Shown in pieces: positions 34,969-44,812 of a stretch of 64,000 nucleotides of DNA. The stretch is from Synechococcus sp. KORDI-52 (GTDB lineage Bacteria > Cyanobacteriota > Cyanobacteriia > PCC-6307 > Cyanobiaceae): NCBI RefSeq assembly GCF_000737595.1, contig NZ_CP006271.1, positions 930,001 through 994,000 of the forward strand, read 5' to 3'. The notes beneath the pieces were generated by a model. It was not told the origin of the DNA. It did no database searches and saw nothing but the letters and a program-made list of their open reading frames with translations. Position numbers and translations under genes: made by a program. The first letter of the stretch is position 1; the number at the start of each line of letters is the position of its first letter.

Positions 34969-36199
34969 TGTTGTGGCCTCCAAAGCCAAATGCATTTTTC
35001 AGCATCACCAGTTCTGATCCTGTTTTTCCTAATTCAATCTGCTTGGTTGATGTGACAGCAATGTCGATGTCTTCGTCGAGTGGATCAGCATTCATTGTTT
35101 TCGGCAAGACGCCCGCTTGAAGCGCTTGAAAACTGATGATTGTCTCCACAGCCCCTGCTGCACCGAGCAGATGCCCCAGTTGCCCCTTGGGGGCATAGAC
35201 GGGGATGTGGTCGGCGGCAGGGCCAAGGCTTCGCCGAAGTGAGCGCGCTTCAGCCAGATCACCCAGCTTGGTCCCTGTGGCATGGGCTTGAACAGCGCAC
35301 AGGTCTCTGGCTTCAATTCCAGCTCGATGGAGAGCATCTTCGATGGCACGACTGGCCTGAATACCCTCTGGTTCCGGAGCAACGATGTGATGACCGTCGC
35401 TACTGCTGCCACAGGCCAGCTGCCAGCCCAGAGCAGCTCCGCTGGGAGTGTCCTCCTCACGCATCATCGCCAGCACGCCGGCCCCTTCGGACAGCACAAA
35501 ACCGTCGCGCTCCTTGCTGTATGGCCTGGAGGCCTGTTCAGGGGCGTCGTTCCGGGAGGACAGAGACCGCATGGCTGAGAAGCCAACGAGTCCCAGCCGG
35601 TTCACCGGTGCTTCGGTGCCGCCGGCCAGCACGAGATCAGCCCGCCCGTCGTTGAGCAACATTTGGGCCAGCATCATCGCTTCAGCCCCTGATGCGCAGG
35701 CTGAAACAGGGGTATGTGCACCTCCATGCAGGCCCAGATCGATGGCGACTTGGCCTGCAGCCGCATCGGGAATCAGCATCGGTACCGTGAGTGGGTTGAC
35801 CTGGCTGGGTCCTCCAGCTGCCAGCTGATTGTGCTGTTCATGCATGGTGTGGAGCCCGCCGATACCGGTGCCCAGCACCACGGCGACCCGATCTGGATCA
35901 AGTCCAGTGATGGATCGATTGGCCATCCCCCAGGCCTCTCTGGCGGCGAGGAGGCCTAGCTGGGTGCAGCGGTCGGAGCGCCTCAGCAGTAAAGGCCCCA
36001 GGGATTGGGTGGCTGCATCGGGCACTCGGCCCGCAATGCGAACCGGCAAATCATCGCTCCAGGGCGCTGTCAGGGCTCGGATGCCGGAACGGCCCGACAA
36101 CACACTCTCCCAGGTGGATGCTGCGTCGCTGCCCAAGGGGGAGACGGAGCCCCAGCCGACGATCGAAACACGCTGGGAGCGTTGCTGCCGAACTGCCAC
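34931..36199 (-). CDS. Beta-ketoacyl-ACP synthase (FabF/KAS-II type)
   Basis: The protein has 422 aa. Active-site Cys lies in PVSACASGAEA (about residue 168), with His in AVQAHATGTKLGD (about 306), then KGQLGHLLGAAGAVE giving Lys (about 338) and His (about 343), the full decarboxylating ketosynthase set. It would condense malonyl-ACP with acyl-ACP. It starts 2 bp after an ACP gene and so is probably dedicated to that ACP, not the housekeeping FabF. With the upstream GNAT-type acyltransferase it suggests a special acyl chain. The assignment as KAS-II is by similarity. Confidence 0.9.
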   Translation of the reverse strand: MAVRQQRSQRVSIVGWGSVSPLGSDAASTWESVLSGRSGIRALTAPWSDDLPVRIAGRVPDAATQSLGPLLLRRSDRCTQLGLLAAREAWGMANRSITGLDPDRVAVVLGTGIGGLHTMHEQHNQLAAGGPSQVNPLTVPMLIPDAAAGQVAIDLGLHGGAHTPVSACASGAEAMMLAQMLLNDGRADLVLAGGTEAPVNRLGLVGFSAMRSLSSRNDAPEQASRPYSKERDGFVLSEGAGVLAMMREEDTPSGAALGWQLACGSSSDGHHIVAPEPEGIQASRAIEDALHRAGIEARDLCAVQAHATGTKLGDLAEARSLRRSLGPAADHIPVYAPKGQLGHLLGAAGAVETIISFQALQAGVLPKTMNADPLDEDIDIAVTSTKQIELGKTGSELVMLKNAFGFGGHNISLIISAICRNS

Positions 36200-36201
36200 G
36201 G

Positions 36202-36492
36202 TCAGGCTGTTGGAGAACTGGGGGGGACGAGGTCCAGTGACTCCAGATGGCGCTGTATGTCTCCCACCGTTTTGAATTGCAGAAGCTGGTCCTCCTGAAT
36301 GCGGATGCCGAAGCAGCTGTCAGCTTCAATCAGAATTTCGTAGAACCCCAAGGAGTCGATTCCGACGTCCTCCATCAGACGCGCCTCGGGAGTGATTACA
36401 GCAGGATCTGCGCCGGAAATGCGATGCAGGATCTCAACAAGGCGTCCCTCCACATGCTGCTTATCGGGGCTTCCCTCGGTCAATACCCACAC
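36202..36492 (-). CDS. Acyl carrier protein
   Basis: The protein has 96 aa. The phosphopantetheine serine is in EDVGIDSLGFYEILIEAD (about residue 47), with the usual D-S-L; helix III and the tail (LQFKTVGDIQRHLESLD) are normal. It is longer and less acidic at the ends than typical AcpP, pointing to a specialised carrier. It lies 30 bp downstream of the GNAT-type acyltransferase gene and 2 bp upstream of the ketosynthase gene, so the three form an operon. It would carry the acyl chain between those two enzymes. Confidence 0.9.
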   Translation of the reverse strand: MWVLTEGSPDKQHVEGRLVEILHRISGADPAVITPEARLMEDVGIDSLGFYEILIEADSCFGIRIQEDQLLQFKTVGDIQRHLESLDLVPPSSPTA

Positions 36493-36522
36493 CCATCTGA
36501 TCCAGCCAAAGTACCAGCGTGG

Positions 36523-37470
36523 TTACGTTTTCCTGTCGCCCCGGTACCAGCTGAATTGCTGGTAGACGGGGTGGTGATCAACGTCAATGAAGAAGGAGAG
36601 CCGATCGTTCGGGAGACTAGAAATGTCGGCGGCCATCAGGATTTCCGTGATCTGGTTGAAATCCCGAGCCAGAGAGAGGTCGCACACCTTGGCCTCCATC
36701 AGATTGAAGTACTGACGGAGCAGCACCGGCAGGCGGAAGTTGTCGTTGTGCTCCTTTCGGATCGCCACTTCCAAGGCCTGAACGTTTGCGATCGGATGGG
36801 CGGTGTCGTTGGGCTGAATGCTGTTGATCGGGTGACGCGGCGGCGGCAAGGCTGGACTCGTTCTCCTGTAAGGAGGCCTCATCAAGGCACTGAGAAAGGC
36901 TGTATTGACCTCATCGCTATGGGCGAAGTGGTTATACGAAACCAGTCCGTGCAGGATGCTGAACCCCGAGCGGGCCGCGATCAGGAGTCCTCCCCGGAAC
37001 AGGGCCATCAAGGAATGCGGTTGGCGCTGGAAGCGGGGAGCCAGGGCGACTCGACCAATTTCCACATGGTGGGATCGCTCCGCCAGCATGGCTTTGATGC
37101 CGGGATAGACGTGCTCCAAATAAGACTGCTGACTGCCGGGTAGCTCATCAACTGCCATGAACTGAGGAACGAACTGCAGCCGTGCGGATCCCGCCAGAGC
37201 CCCACTGCAGGGTTCCACCAGGATCAGATGCTCGTAGGCCGCATCACGGCCGTCCAGGTCCCTGGCGTTGCCGGAGCCGGACAATTGCTTCCGGTAGGTC
37301 GACTCCCGCAAGGTGCCGACGGCATCCGCGACGGCTTCAAATCGCGACCCGGGGATCAGGTGAAGCTCAAGACCGTCGAGGCGGAACAGAAGGCTGTCGC
37401 CCTGGATGGTTTCGCTCCAGTCCTGAGGAAGCAGAACGTCATGTTGTGCCGCTGGTCCGTTCTGCGTCAT
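36523..37470 (-). CDS. GNAT-type N-acyltransferase resembling OlsB / acyl-ACP-dependent synthases
   Basis: The protein has 315 aa. A GNAT-like core is visible: EHLILVEPCSGALAGSARLQFVPQF, then VEIGRVALAPRFQRQPHSLM near residue 160 and a following helix LFRGGLLIAARSGFSILHGL. The E-x-GR-x-A pattern with 'SARL' strand is typical of the acyl-ACP N-acyltransferases such as OlsB (ornithine lipid) and related acyl-homoserine-lactone/N-acyl amino acid synthases. The adjoining ACP and ketosynthase fit an acyl-ACP donor. Exact acceptor (amino acid, amine or sugar) unknown. The next plus-strand gene (Wza type) starts 69 bp away divergently. Confidence 0.55.
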   Translation of the reverse strand: MTQNGPAAQHDVLLPQDWSETIQGDSLLFRLDGLELHLIPGSRFEAVADAVGTLRESTYRKQLSGSGNARDLDGRDAAYEHLILVEPCSGALAGSARLQFVPQFMAVDELPGSQQSYLEHVYPGIKAMLAERSHHVEIGRVALAPRFQRQPHSLMALFRGGLLIAARSGFSILHGLVSYNHFAHSDEVNTAFLSALMRPPYRRTSPALPPPRHPINSIQPNDTAHPIANVQALEVAIRKEHNDNFRLPVLLRQYFNLMEAKVCDLSLARDFNQITEILMAADISSLPNDRLSFFIDVDHHPVYQQFSWYRGDRKT

Positions 37471-37539
37471 GGGCTATGTGCCTGGACCGCATTATGCGGG
37501 AAGATTGGCGTCCATTTGGCTGCTGTTTCAGTTCCACCC

Positions 37540-38727
37540 ATGGTTGTGCCCTCAAGGACCGGTCTTTCCGCAGCTGTTTCCGCAGCGGTGGCGTTGTCGG
37601 CTCCCGTGCTGCTGGTCGGTGAACTGAATGCTGAAGAACGGATCAACTGGCTGAAGAGTCCAGCGCAATCCACCACAACTCCCCTGCAAGCGCCTCCGCC
37701 GCTGCCCGTCCCGCCAAGCCTGCCACCACAATCTTTCCGTTATCGCCTGGGGCCTGGGGACCAGTTGGTGACCTCAGTGTTCAAGATCGAGGGTTATGAG
37801 GCTCAGGTTCAGGTGTTGGGCGACGGCACCATCAACCTGCCGAGGCTTGGCACCGTTGAAGTCTGGGGGCTGACCCTTGAGGAAGCGCGTCAGAGGATCA
37901 CCGATGGCTATCGCCAATTTCTGCGACGCCCCTTGGTGTATCTCGACCTGGTCAAGCCGCGTCCGGTTCGGGTCACCGTGACGGGGCAGGTGCTGCGGCC
38001 CGGGGTCTTCACCCTGCCTGTCGACAGTCAGGGATCTGTAGATTCATCTGGCGATCCCACCGCCGTCGGTTCCGATGGCGGTGGTTGGCCATCCATGGTG
38101 GAAGTGATCCAGAAAGCTGGCGGCATCTCCGCGACTGGGGATCTGGGTCATCTGGAACTGCTCCGCCCTTCCCCCATTCCTGGTGGACCAACCCAGAGCT
38201 ACGTCTTCGACTATCTCACCGTGCTCAAAAACGGAGGATTTGCCCCCAATCCCCTGATTTACGACGGTGACAGCATCCGAGTCCGCAAGTCAACATCTCC
38301 CATCAATGTGGACCTGCTGACGACCGCAGCCTCAAACTTCGCCCCGGCGGCGATCAATGTGCAAGTTGTGGGGGAGGTCTTTTCCCCAGGAGTCGTTCAG
38401 GTCGGTTCCAATGCTCCCTTGTCCAGTGCGATCCTCGCCTCCGGAGGAGTCACCCGCCGTGGCAGCGTGAAGAGGGTGGATCTGATCCGTGTGGACCGCC
38501 AGGGACGCAGCATGGTGAAGCAGCTGCGCTACGACCCCCATGCCGTGCTGAGCAGTGCCAACAACCCTCCGCTGCGCAATGGGGATGTGGTGGTTGTGGA
38601 CCGCAACACCTTCACCAAGGTCACGGACACGATGACCGATGCCATGCTTCCGTTTGAGCCGATTGTGGATGCGGTCTCGGTTTACCGGTTGCTCGGTCTG
38701 CCGGCTCCGACAAGCGTTGGTCGCTGA
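37540..38727 (+). CDS. Polysaccharide export outer-membrane protein (Wza/SLBB type)
   Basis: The protein has 395 aa from the ATG at 37540, which begins a signal-like leader (MVVPSRTGLSAAVSAAVALS). A polysaccharide export (PES) domain follows: YRLGPGDQLVTSVFKIEGYE, GDGTINLPRLGTVEVWGLTL, RRPLVYLDLV. Then two SLBB domains: RPVRVTVTGQVLRPGVFTLP and NVQVVGEVFSPGVVQVG / LASGGVTRRGSVKRVDLIRV. Such proteins form outer-membrane channels for capsule or exopolysaccharide. A proline-rich stretch PPPLPVPPSLPP precedes the first domain. Its place fits export of the KpsC/KpsS/NeuB product, although group 2 capsule systems normally use KpsD with a related fold. No lipobox seen. Confidence 0.88.
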   Translation: MVVPSRTGLSAAVSAAVALSAPVLLVGELNAEERINWLKSPAQSTTTPLQAPPPLPVPPSLPPQSFRYRLGPGDQLVTSVFKIEGYEAQVQVLGDGTINLPRLGTVEVWGLTLEEARQRITDGYRQFLRRPLVYLDLVKPRPVRVTVTGQVLRPGVFTLPVDSQGSVDSSGDPTAVGSDGGGWPSMVEVIQKAGGISATGDLGHLELLRPSPIPGGPTQSYVFDYLTVLKNGGFAPNPLIYDGDSIRVRKSTSPINVDLLTTAASNFAPAAINVQVVGEVFSPGVVQVGSNAPLSSAILASGGVTRRGSVKRVDLIRVDRQGRSMVKQLRYDPHAVLSSANNPPLRNGDVVVVDRNTFTKVTDTMTDAMLPFEPIVDAVSVYRLLGLPAPTSVGR

Positions 38728-40023
38728 TCAGATCCCCAGTCGCTCCCAGATCACGCCCAGGTTCTCCTGATGCAATGCGGTGCTGAAGCAGTCGGCCAGC
38801 TCCGTTGCGGAGAGCCGGCTGGTGACATCACCATCCGCTTCGAGGTTGGCGCGGAAGTCGCCGCCGGCGATGTTCCAGGCCGTGTGGGCATTGCGCTGGA
38901 CGACTCTGTAGGCCTCCTCCCGGCTCATGCCGGTCCCCACAAGAGCCAGCAGCACCCGCTGGCTGAACACCACGCCGCCATACACATTCATGTTGCGGCG
39001 CATGTTCTCGGGATAGATCCCGAGGCCCTTCACTACGCTGGTCATCTCCCGCAGCATGAAGTGCAGGGTGACCGAGCAATCGGGAAGCATCATCCGCTCA
39101 GTGGAGCTGTGGCTGATGTCGCGCTCGTGCCAGAGGGCCACGTTCTCAAGGGCAGCAATGGTGTAGCTGCGCAGCACCCTGGCGAGACCGCTGATCCGTT
39201 CGCTGCGGATCGGGTTGCGTTTGTGGGGCATGGCTGAGCTGCCCTTCTGGCCCTTGGCAAAGTTCTCTTCCACTTCCAGCACGTCGGTGCGTTGGAGGTT
39301 GCGGATCTCGGTGGAGAAGCGTTCCAGGGAGGCCCCCACTAGGGCCAGGGTCTGGATGTAGTCGGCATGGCGATCGCGGGAGATCACCTGGGTGCTGGCG
39401 GTGTCGGGGGTGAGGCCGAGGATTTCGCAGGCGATAGCTTCCACCTGGGGATCAGTGTTGGCGTAGGTGCCCATGGCACCACTCACCTGGCCCACGGCCA
39501 CATCCTGCTCAAGCCGTTCCAGGCGGGTGCGGTTGCGTTCGGTTTCCGCCAGCCAGCCGGCCACTTTGAAGCCGAAGGTGATCGGCTCACCGTGGATGGC
39601 GTGGGAGCGGCCGATCATTTCGGTGCCCTTGTGGGCCCGGGCCAGGTCGCGCAGGGCATTTGCCAGGGCATCGAGTTCGGTGCGCAGCAGGGCCACGGAG
39701 CGTTTCAGCTGCAGCGCCACGCCCGTATCCAGCACGTCGCTGCTGGTCATTCCCACATGGATGTGGCGCCCGGCGTCACCAACGTGTTCGTTCACATTGG
39801 TGAGAAAGGCGATCACGTCGTGGCGCACCTCGGCTTCGATTTCGAGGATGCGCTCCACTTCGAAGCTGGCCTTGGCTTTGATGGTGTCCAGAGCCTCCTG
39901 TGGCACCCGGCCGAGCCGGCAATTGGCCTCGGTGGCGGCGATTTCCACATCGAGCCAGCTCTGGAATTTCGCCTGCTCACTCCAGACGGCTCCCATCTCA
40001 GGAAGGGTGTAACGCTCGATCAC
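38728..40023 (-). CDS. purB: Adenylosuccinate lyase
   Basis: The protein has 431 aa. It splits SAICAR and adenylosuccinate to release fumarate in purine synthesis. The start MIERYTLPEMGAVWSEQAKF is the family N-terminus, and the fumarase/aspartase signature SSAMPHKRNPIRSERISGLA with its catalytic serine loop is intact, as is the catalytic histidine region GMTSSDVLDT and GRSHAIHGEPITFG. The stop abuts the stop of the Wza-type gene (38727/38728), so the genes converge with no spacer. The next gene upstream, glnB, is on the same strand about 260 bp away. Housekeeping function secure. Confidence 0.97.
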   Translation of the reverse strand: MIERYTLPEMGAVWSEQAKFQSWLDVEIAATEANCRLGRVPQEALDTIKAKASFEVERILEIEAEVRHDVIAFLTNVNEHVGDAGRHIHVGMTSSDVLDTGVALQLKRSVALLRTELDALANALRDLARAHKGTEMIGRSHAIHGEPITFGFKVAGWLAETERNRTRLERLEQDVAVGQVSGAMGTYANTDPQVEAIACEILGLTPDTASTQVISRDRHADYIQTLALVGASLERFSTEIRNLQRTDVLEVEENFAKGQKGSSAMPHKRNPIRSERISGLARVLRSYTIAALENVALWHERDISHSSTERMMLPDCSVTLHFMLREMTSVVKGLGIYPENMRRNMNVYGGVVFSQRVLLALVGTGMSREEAYRVVQRNAHTAWNIAGGDFRANLEADGDVTSRLSATELADCFSTALHQENLGVIWERLGI

Positions 40024-40285
40024 CGGCGCGCTCGGTTGAACAACCCGACAAATCTATGGGGCCGCCTCCGTGCCCGAACATCAGCTCAGGAACCGTGCGC
40101 GTTCCGATGTGACGCATAATCCATCGCTGTTGCCGTGGTCATCCCGTTCAGTAGGACGGCCCTGGGCTTGGGATGGCCGCCGTTACCGTGTGCTGATCAG
40201 GGTCATGAAGCCAGCCCCAGGTTATGCAGATGGCATACCGGCTCAGGTGGGCTGGCTGTTATTTCAGCTGTGGCGTCAGAGCAGC

Positions 40286-40645
<360 letters not shown>

Positions 40646-40749
40646 TCAAGGATGACGCGGTTCCCAGAGCCGTGCGTGGCCGCTGTTACAGAACGCTGCC
40701 GAAGCTTGACTTCCTAGGGTCGCCGATCAGAACTGGACCACTCAACCCC

Positions 40750-41139
40750 TTGACCCAGACCCCCCTCTACGGCGAACGCGCTATCGCCGAAGCTGAGCTG
40801 ATCTGCTTTGACAATCCCCGGCCTGGGCGACCCTATGAGGTGTCGATTGAGTTGCCGGAATTCACCTGCAAATGCCCCTTCTCCGGGTATCCGGATTTCG
40901 CGGTTCTACGTCTGATTTACCAACCTGGGCCGCGGGTGGTGGAGCTCAAGGCGATCAAGCTGTACGTGAACAGCTACCGCGACCAGTCGATCTCCCATGA
41001 GGAGGTGACCAACCGCATCCTCGATGATCTGGTGGCGGCCACAGCCCCGGTGTGGATGCAGCTGGAAGCTGATTTCAACCCCCGTGGCAATGTCCACACC
41101 GTGGTGCGGGTGAGTCACGGCACCCGTCAGCCCTGCTGA
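40750..41139 (+). CDS. queF: NADPH-dependent 7-cyano-7-deazaguanine reductase QueF
   Basis: The protein has 129 aa from the TTG at 40750, chosen because upstream in-frame sequence has no family similarity and lies against the divergent glnB gene. It reduces preQ0 to preQ1 in queuosine tRNA-modification synthesis. The catalytic Cys is in [18 protein letters not shown], the E(S/A)xxK-like NADPH/preQ0 motif is [20 protein letters not shown], with GNVHTVVRV near the end. This is the short, unimodular form. It overlaps the 3' end of ccs1 by 13 bp in a convergent arrangement. Confidence 0.93.
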   Translation: MTQTPLYGERAIAEAELICFDNPRPGRPYEVSIELPEFTCKCPFSGYPDFAVLRLIYQPGPRVVELKAIKLYVNSYRDQSISHEEVTNRILDDLVAATAPVWMQLEADFNPRGNVHTVVRVSHGTRQPC

Positions 41140-42446
41140 TCGGTTGTTGGTGCAGTGTTGACGTCTGGAGCCCTCACCTGTTGGAGCAGCTGAGGCAATT
41201 CAGTTGCAAAGGCCGCGAGATTGCGGTTGCAGAGGCCGCCCACGCTGAGGGTTCCATCAGCAGCGATGGCCCACAACTGTCGGGTGGCCACGAGGCTCAA
41301 TCCGCCTCCCACCAGCAGCACCGCGAAGCCTAAGTACACCAGTGGTACACCAGGATCACGCTTGAGTAGCAGGCCGCTGGCCGGCAGCACCGCGTCCACC
41401 CGCATCGGTAATCCCTTCACGTCGACGGCCGGACCACCCGGCCGCAGTCGAGCGATCTGCTGGCCGTCTGCGTCGAACACTGTGGCGGGCCCTTGTTCAC
41501 TTTCCAGGCTCAGAAACACCGGTTCGCTTCCATCAGGGCGGGTCGGCAGGACCAGCCCCCATATTTGATCTCCAAGCTCTGGATAGGCCTGTAACGGCAG
41601 CTCCAGCACGGGGCTGCGTCCGATCTGCAGGCTAATCGTCGCCAGCGACCAGTCAGCCTGGTAGATCGTGATGCCCCGGTGGCGCAGGGGGTGATTAACG
41701 CTGATCTCCGCATTCAATGCCTGACTGCCCCCTTGCAGGTGCAGAGCGGACCGGAACTGTTCGGTGCGGCCAGCTGGATCGCGATCGATGGCGAAACGGT
41801 CGAGAGTGATGGTCAACTGACTGGTGCCATCACGATCCAGGAGGTCGAGGCTGCGGCCGGGGGCGAGAAAGCGCTCAAGGCGGTTACCGGCAAGGGCGCC
41901 CCAGGCGGCTCCAAGCATCAGCAGCACCAATCCGGTATGCACAAGCAGCGGCCCCGCCCGTCCGATGACTCCGCGCCGCGCCGCCAGCCTCTGCGGCTGG
42001 CGTTGTACCTGCCAGCCGTTTGTTCGTAGCACTGTTTCCAGTTGAGCTAAGCCTTGATTGCCGTTCGGACAAGGCAGGCTCTCGGCGATGGCCAATTTGC
42101 TCAGCTGGCGCGGGGTGCGGTAGTCGATCCACCGCCGGGCTGCCACCAGGGCCGGCCACTGGCGCCGCCAGCTGCAGAGGATCAGGGCGAGGCCGAGCCA
42201 GGCCAGCAAGGCCAGAAACCAACTGCTGGAATACACATGATCGAGCTGCAGCTGCAGCACCTGTTCGCCGTGAAGCAGGCCTAGCCATGGAGTGCTGCTG
42301 TAGGCATCGATGTAACTGACGGGGGAATCACCCTGTGGGATCGCGGTACCCACGGCACTGGCGAGGGCGATCAGCAGCAGCAGCACGATGGCCAGCCTCA
42401 GATCGCTGAGCCAGGCTGCCAGGCGTTTCAGCGGGGCCATGGCCAT
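41127..42446 (-). CDS. ccs1: Cytochrome c biogenesis protein Ccs1 (ResB)
   Basis: The protein has 439 aa from the ATG at 42446. Four membrane helices are visible: [61 protein letters not shown] and, near the C-terminus, [20 protein letters not shown]. The soluble lumenal domain lies between helices 3 and 4. It carries the ResB-type HTG/WALA histidine region. Ccs1 works with CcsA to attach haem to apocytochromes c (system II) at the thylakoid. It overlaps the stop of ccdA (TGATG), so the pair is co-translated. Confidence 0.9.
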   Translation of the reverse strand: MAMAPLKRLAAWLSDLRLAIVLLLLIALASAVGTAIPQGDSPVSYIDAYSSTPWLGLLHGEQVLQLQLDHVYSSSWFLALLAWLGLALILCSWRRQWPALVAARRWIDYRTPRQLSKLAIAESLPCPNGNQGLAQLETVLRTNGWQVQRQPQRLAARRGVIGRAGPLLVHTGLVLLMLGAAWGALAGNRLERFLAPGRSLDLLDRDGTSQLTITLDRFAIDRDPAGRTEQFRSALHLQGGSQALNAEISVNHPLRHRGITIYQADWSLATISLQIGRSPVLELPLQAYPELGDQIWGLVLPTRPDGSEPVFLSLESEQGPATVFDADGQQIARLRPGGPAVDVKGLPMRVDAVLPASGLLLKRDPGVPLVYLGFAVLLVGGGLSLVATRQLWAIAADGTLSVGGLCNRNLAAFATELPQLLQQVRAPDVNTAPTTDQQG

Positions 42447-43180
42447 CAACTCCAGCGGGCCAGAAGGGTAAGCAACCCAGTGGTGAGTAGCACCAGACCA
42501 CTGGCTGGCGGAACCCAGCGGCTGATGCCCCGTAGGGCCAACAATTTCGGAATGGTTGCTGCAAAGGTGCCTGCGAGCAGCAGGGGCAGCACCTGGCCAA
42601 TGCCGAAGCTGCTGAGCAGGGCCACTCCCACCAGGGGACGACCGCTCTGGGCAATCCAGCCCAGCAGTACTGCCAACACCGGTGTGGTGCAAGGTGAGGC
42701 CGCCAGCCCAAACGCCAGTCCAGCCGCGACCGGCGCCAGTGGGGTCGGCACCTTCTGGCGCCATCGTTCTGGATCTGGACCGCTGGGGAGCGGAATGCGC
42801 AGCACTCCCAGCAAGTTGAGACCCATCGTCACAGCCAGGATGGCCACCAATGTGGGGATCAGTGCCGGCACCTGGCCGTAGATCCGGCCCAGCAGACCGC
42901 TGATGCTCCCCAGCACCACCAGGGCACCGACGATCCCGCTTGAGAAGGCCAGGCTGCGCTGCCAGGGCTGTTGGCCATCGTCAAAGCCTGCGAGATAGGC
43001 CAGGGTCACCGGCAACAACGACAGCGAACAGGGCCCCAGGCTGGTGAGGGCACCGCCAACGAACACCAGCGCCAGGGTCAGGGGGCCAGGATCCTCCAAG
43101 GCGCGTTTCAGCAGCTGCTCGCTGCTCTGGGCCAAATCGGAGAGCAGCAGCAGGTCCACGGGTGCCCTTGAGTACGCCAA
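42446..43180 (-). CDS. ccdA: Thiol-disulfide transporter CcdA
   Basis: The protein has 244 aa. Six hydrophobic segments are visible, with the two conserved cysteines in [22 protein letters not shown] and [19 protein letters not shown], the hallmark GPCSxxxxP / sPCxxP pair. CcdA passes reducing equivalents across the thylakoid membrane to keep apocytochrome cysteines reduced for haem attachment. It is immediately upstream of, and overlaps, ccs1. The start [16 protein letters not shown] precedes the first helix. FtsW lies upstream on the same strand 33 bp away. Confidence 0.94.
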   Translation of the reverse strand: MAYSRAPVDLLLLSDLAQSSEQLLKRALEDPGPLTLALVFVGGALTSLGPCSLSLLPVTLAYLAGFDDGQQPWQRSLAFSSGIVGALVVLGSISGLLGRIYGQVPALIPTLVAILAVTMGLNLLGVLRIPLPSGPDPERWRQKVPTPLAPVAAGLAFGLAASPCTTPVLAVLLGWIAQSGRPLVGVALLSSFGIGQVLPLLLAGTFAATIPKLLALRGISRWVPPASGLVLLTTGLLTLLARWS

Positions 43181-43213
43181 GCCTATCCAGGCAAGACGAT
43201 GGTCAGACCAGGC

Positions 43214-44470
43214 TCAGCGTTGGCGCAACGACCGTTGTCGCCTGTTCGGGCGTCCCCCGATCAAGCCGGTGGATTCCAGCGAGCAGCGGATCAACAGCCC
43301 CATGATCACCAGGCTCGACATCAGCGAGTTGCCGCCATAACTGATCAAGGGCAGCGGCAGACCTGTGGTGGGCATGGCTCCGGAAGCCACGGCGATGTTC
43401 AGGATCGACTGGCCCACCAGGATCGTGGTGCAACCGATGGCCACTAGCCGTGCCTGATTGCTGCGACAGCGCAGAGCCACCCGCAGCCCGACCCAGGCCA
43501 CCAGCATCAGAAAGAGCAAGAGGAGTATTGAGCCCACAAAGCCGAATTCTTCTGCGAACACCGCATAGATGAAATCGGTGCTCTGGATCGGCAGGTATTG
43601 AAGCTTTTGGGTGGAGAGACCGTAGCCCTGCCCCATCCATCCGCCGGATCCAATCGCCAAAAGGCTCTGCACGAGTTGATAGCCATCACCCATGGGATCG
43701 TTCCAGGGATCCAGAAACGACACCACCCTTAAGCGTTGATACTCGTTGATCAGGATGCTGGCGGTGCCCAGAAGCGAACCGGCCAAGGCGGTGCCCAGCA
43801 GGCTGCGCCAGCGCAAGCCTGCCCCCATGGCCACCATCCAGAGCGTGAGTCCTATCAGGGCGGCGGTGGAAAGATTGGGTTGCTTGAGGATCAGCAACAA
43901 CAATCCGCCGAAGCTGCCGAGCCAGAGCAACTTCTGGTCCAGGCTCATCCGACCCCAGGGTGCGAACAGGTTGGCAGCCTGCAACACCACAAAAGGTTTC
44001 ACCAGTTCCGACGGCTGCACTTGCAGCGGGCCCAGCACCAGCCAGCGGCTGGCGCCATTGACGGTGGTGCCCATCACCAGGGTGGCGGCGATCAGCAGGC
44101 AGCCCATCCACAACCCTGGGCCTGACCAGCGCAGCCACTGCCGCATGTTGGTGGAGATCGTGATGCCGAGCAGGCTCCAGCTGACGATCAGCCAGAGCGC
44201 CTGTCGTTTCAGATAAAAGCCACCGTCGCCCATTTCCCGCAGGGCCACCCACCAGCTTGCGGATGCCAGCACGACCAGGCCTGCCACACTCCAGAAGCCG
44301 GCAAGTCCAATCAGCAAGCGAGCTTCCGACGGCCAGAGCTGCCAGGGAAGCGGCAGCAGTCGCTGAAACCGTGCTTTGTTGCGACTCCCGCTCTTCTGAC
44401 CCCTGGTGGAGATGGACTTGTGCGCTGTGGCGTTCACCTGGGCTGAACAAGGGGAATCGGTATGACCCAT
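43214..44470 (-). CDS. ftsW: FtsW-type SEDS cell-division glycosyltransferase
   Basis: The protein has 418 aa from the ATG at 44470; a TTG nine codons upstream is possible. About ten membrane helices and the SEDS block NGASRWLVLGPLQVQPSELVKP are present, with GDGYQLVQSLLAIGSGGWMG, FIYAVFAEEFGFVGSILLLL and GLPLPLISYGGNSLMSSLV near the end. FtsW polymerises septal peptidoglycan from lipid II with its partner PBP. The 60-residue N-terminal hydrophilic leader (S/R/K rich) is typical for cyanobacterial FtsW. Separation from RodA is by the motif set, so moderate. Confidence 0.9.
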   Translation of the reverse strand: MGHTDSPCSAQVNATAHKSISTRGQKSGSRNKARFQRLLPLPWQLWPSEARLLIGLAGFWSVAGLVVLASASWWVALREMGDGGFYLKRQALWLIVSWSLLGITISTNMRQWLRWSGPGLWMGCLLIAATLVMGTTVNGASRWLVLGPLQVQPSELVKPFVVLQAANLFAPWGRMSLDQKLLWLGSFGGLLLLILKQPNLSTAALIGLTLWMVAMGAGLRWRSLLGTALAGSLLGTASILINEYQRLRVVSFLDPWNDPMGDGYQLVQSLLAIGSGGWMGQGYGLSTQKLQYLPIQSTDFIYAVFAEEFGFVGSILLLLFLMLVAWVGLRVALRCRSNQARLVAIGCTTILVGQSILNIAVASGAMPTTGLPLPLISYGGNSLMSSLVIMGLLIRCSLESTGLIGGRPNRRQRSLRQR

Positions 44471-44514
44471 TGAGCCGTGAAAGCGTTCCTTTGCCAAGCC
44501 AAACGTTCTGCCCT

Positions 44515-44685
44515 CTAGGCAGATCTCAGGCGTTCATGCTCCACTTCCCATTGCACGTGAGACCCCCAGGATTGCTGGCGCACCCAGCAGCGGCCCCCGT
44601 GACAGCGCAGCAGCTGGAACGGCGGAAGATCGGAGGGCTGGTTATCGAGCCGCACGAAGCTGCCTGGCTGCAAAAGTGCTACCAC
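44515..44685 (-). CDS. Short conserved-type protein, 56 aa
   Basis: From a GTG at 44685 the product is MVALLQPGSFVRLDNQPSDL, PPFQLLRCHGGRCWVRQQSW and GSHVQWEVEHERLRSA. Starts at 44715 or 44724 would add 10-13 residues. Beta-strand-rich with a GSFVRL opening and a CHGGRCWVRQQ core, it looks like a small SH3-like domain, a type found in several picocyanobacterial proteins. It lies upstream of ftsW on the same strand and divergent from tlyA. Role unknown. Confidence 0.55.
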   Translation of the reverse strand: MVALLQPGSFVRLDNQPSDLPPFQLLRCHGGRCWVRQQSWGSHVQWEVEHERLRSA

Positions 44686-44812
44686 CTTGGCGGGTTGGGG
44701 GCGGTGGCTGGACACGAGTCTCAAATCTTGTTGGACAAAATCCTCCCGGGAGAATCGGTTGCAACCGCTGGATCGCCGGTTTTCTTCGGGATCGGTCTGC
44801 TTTTATGTCGTA

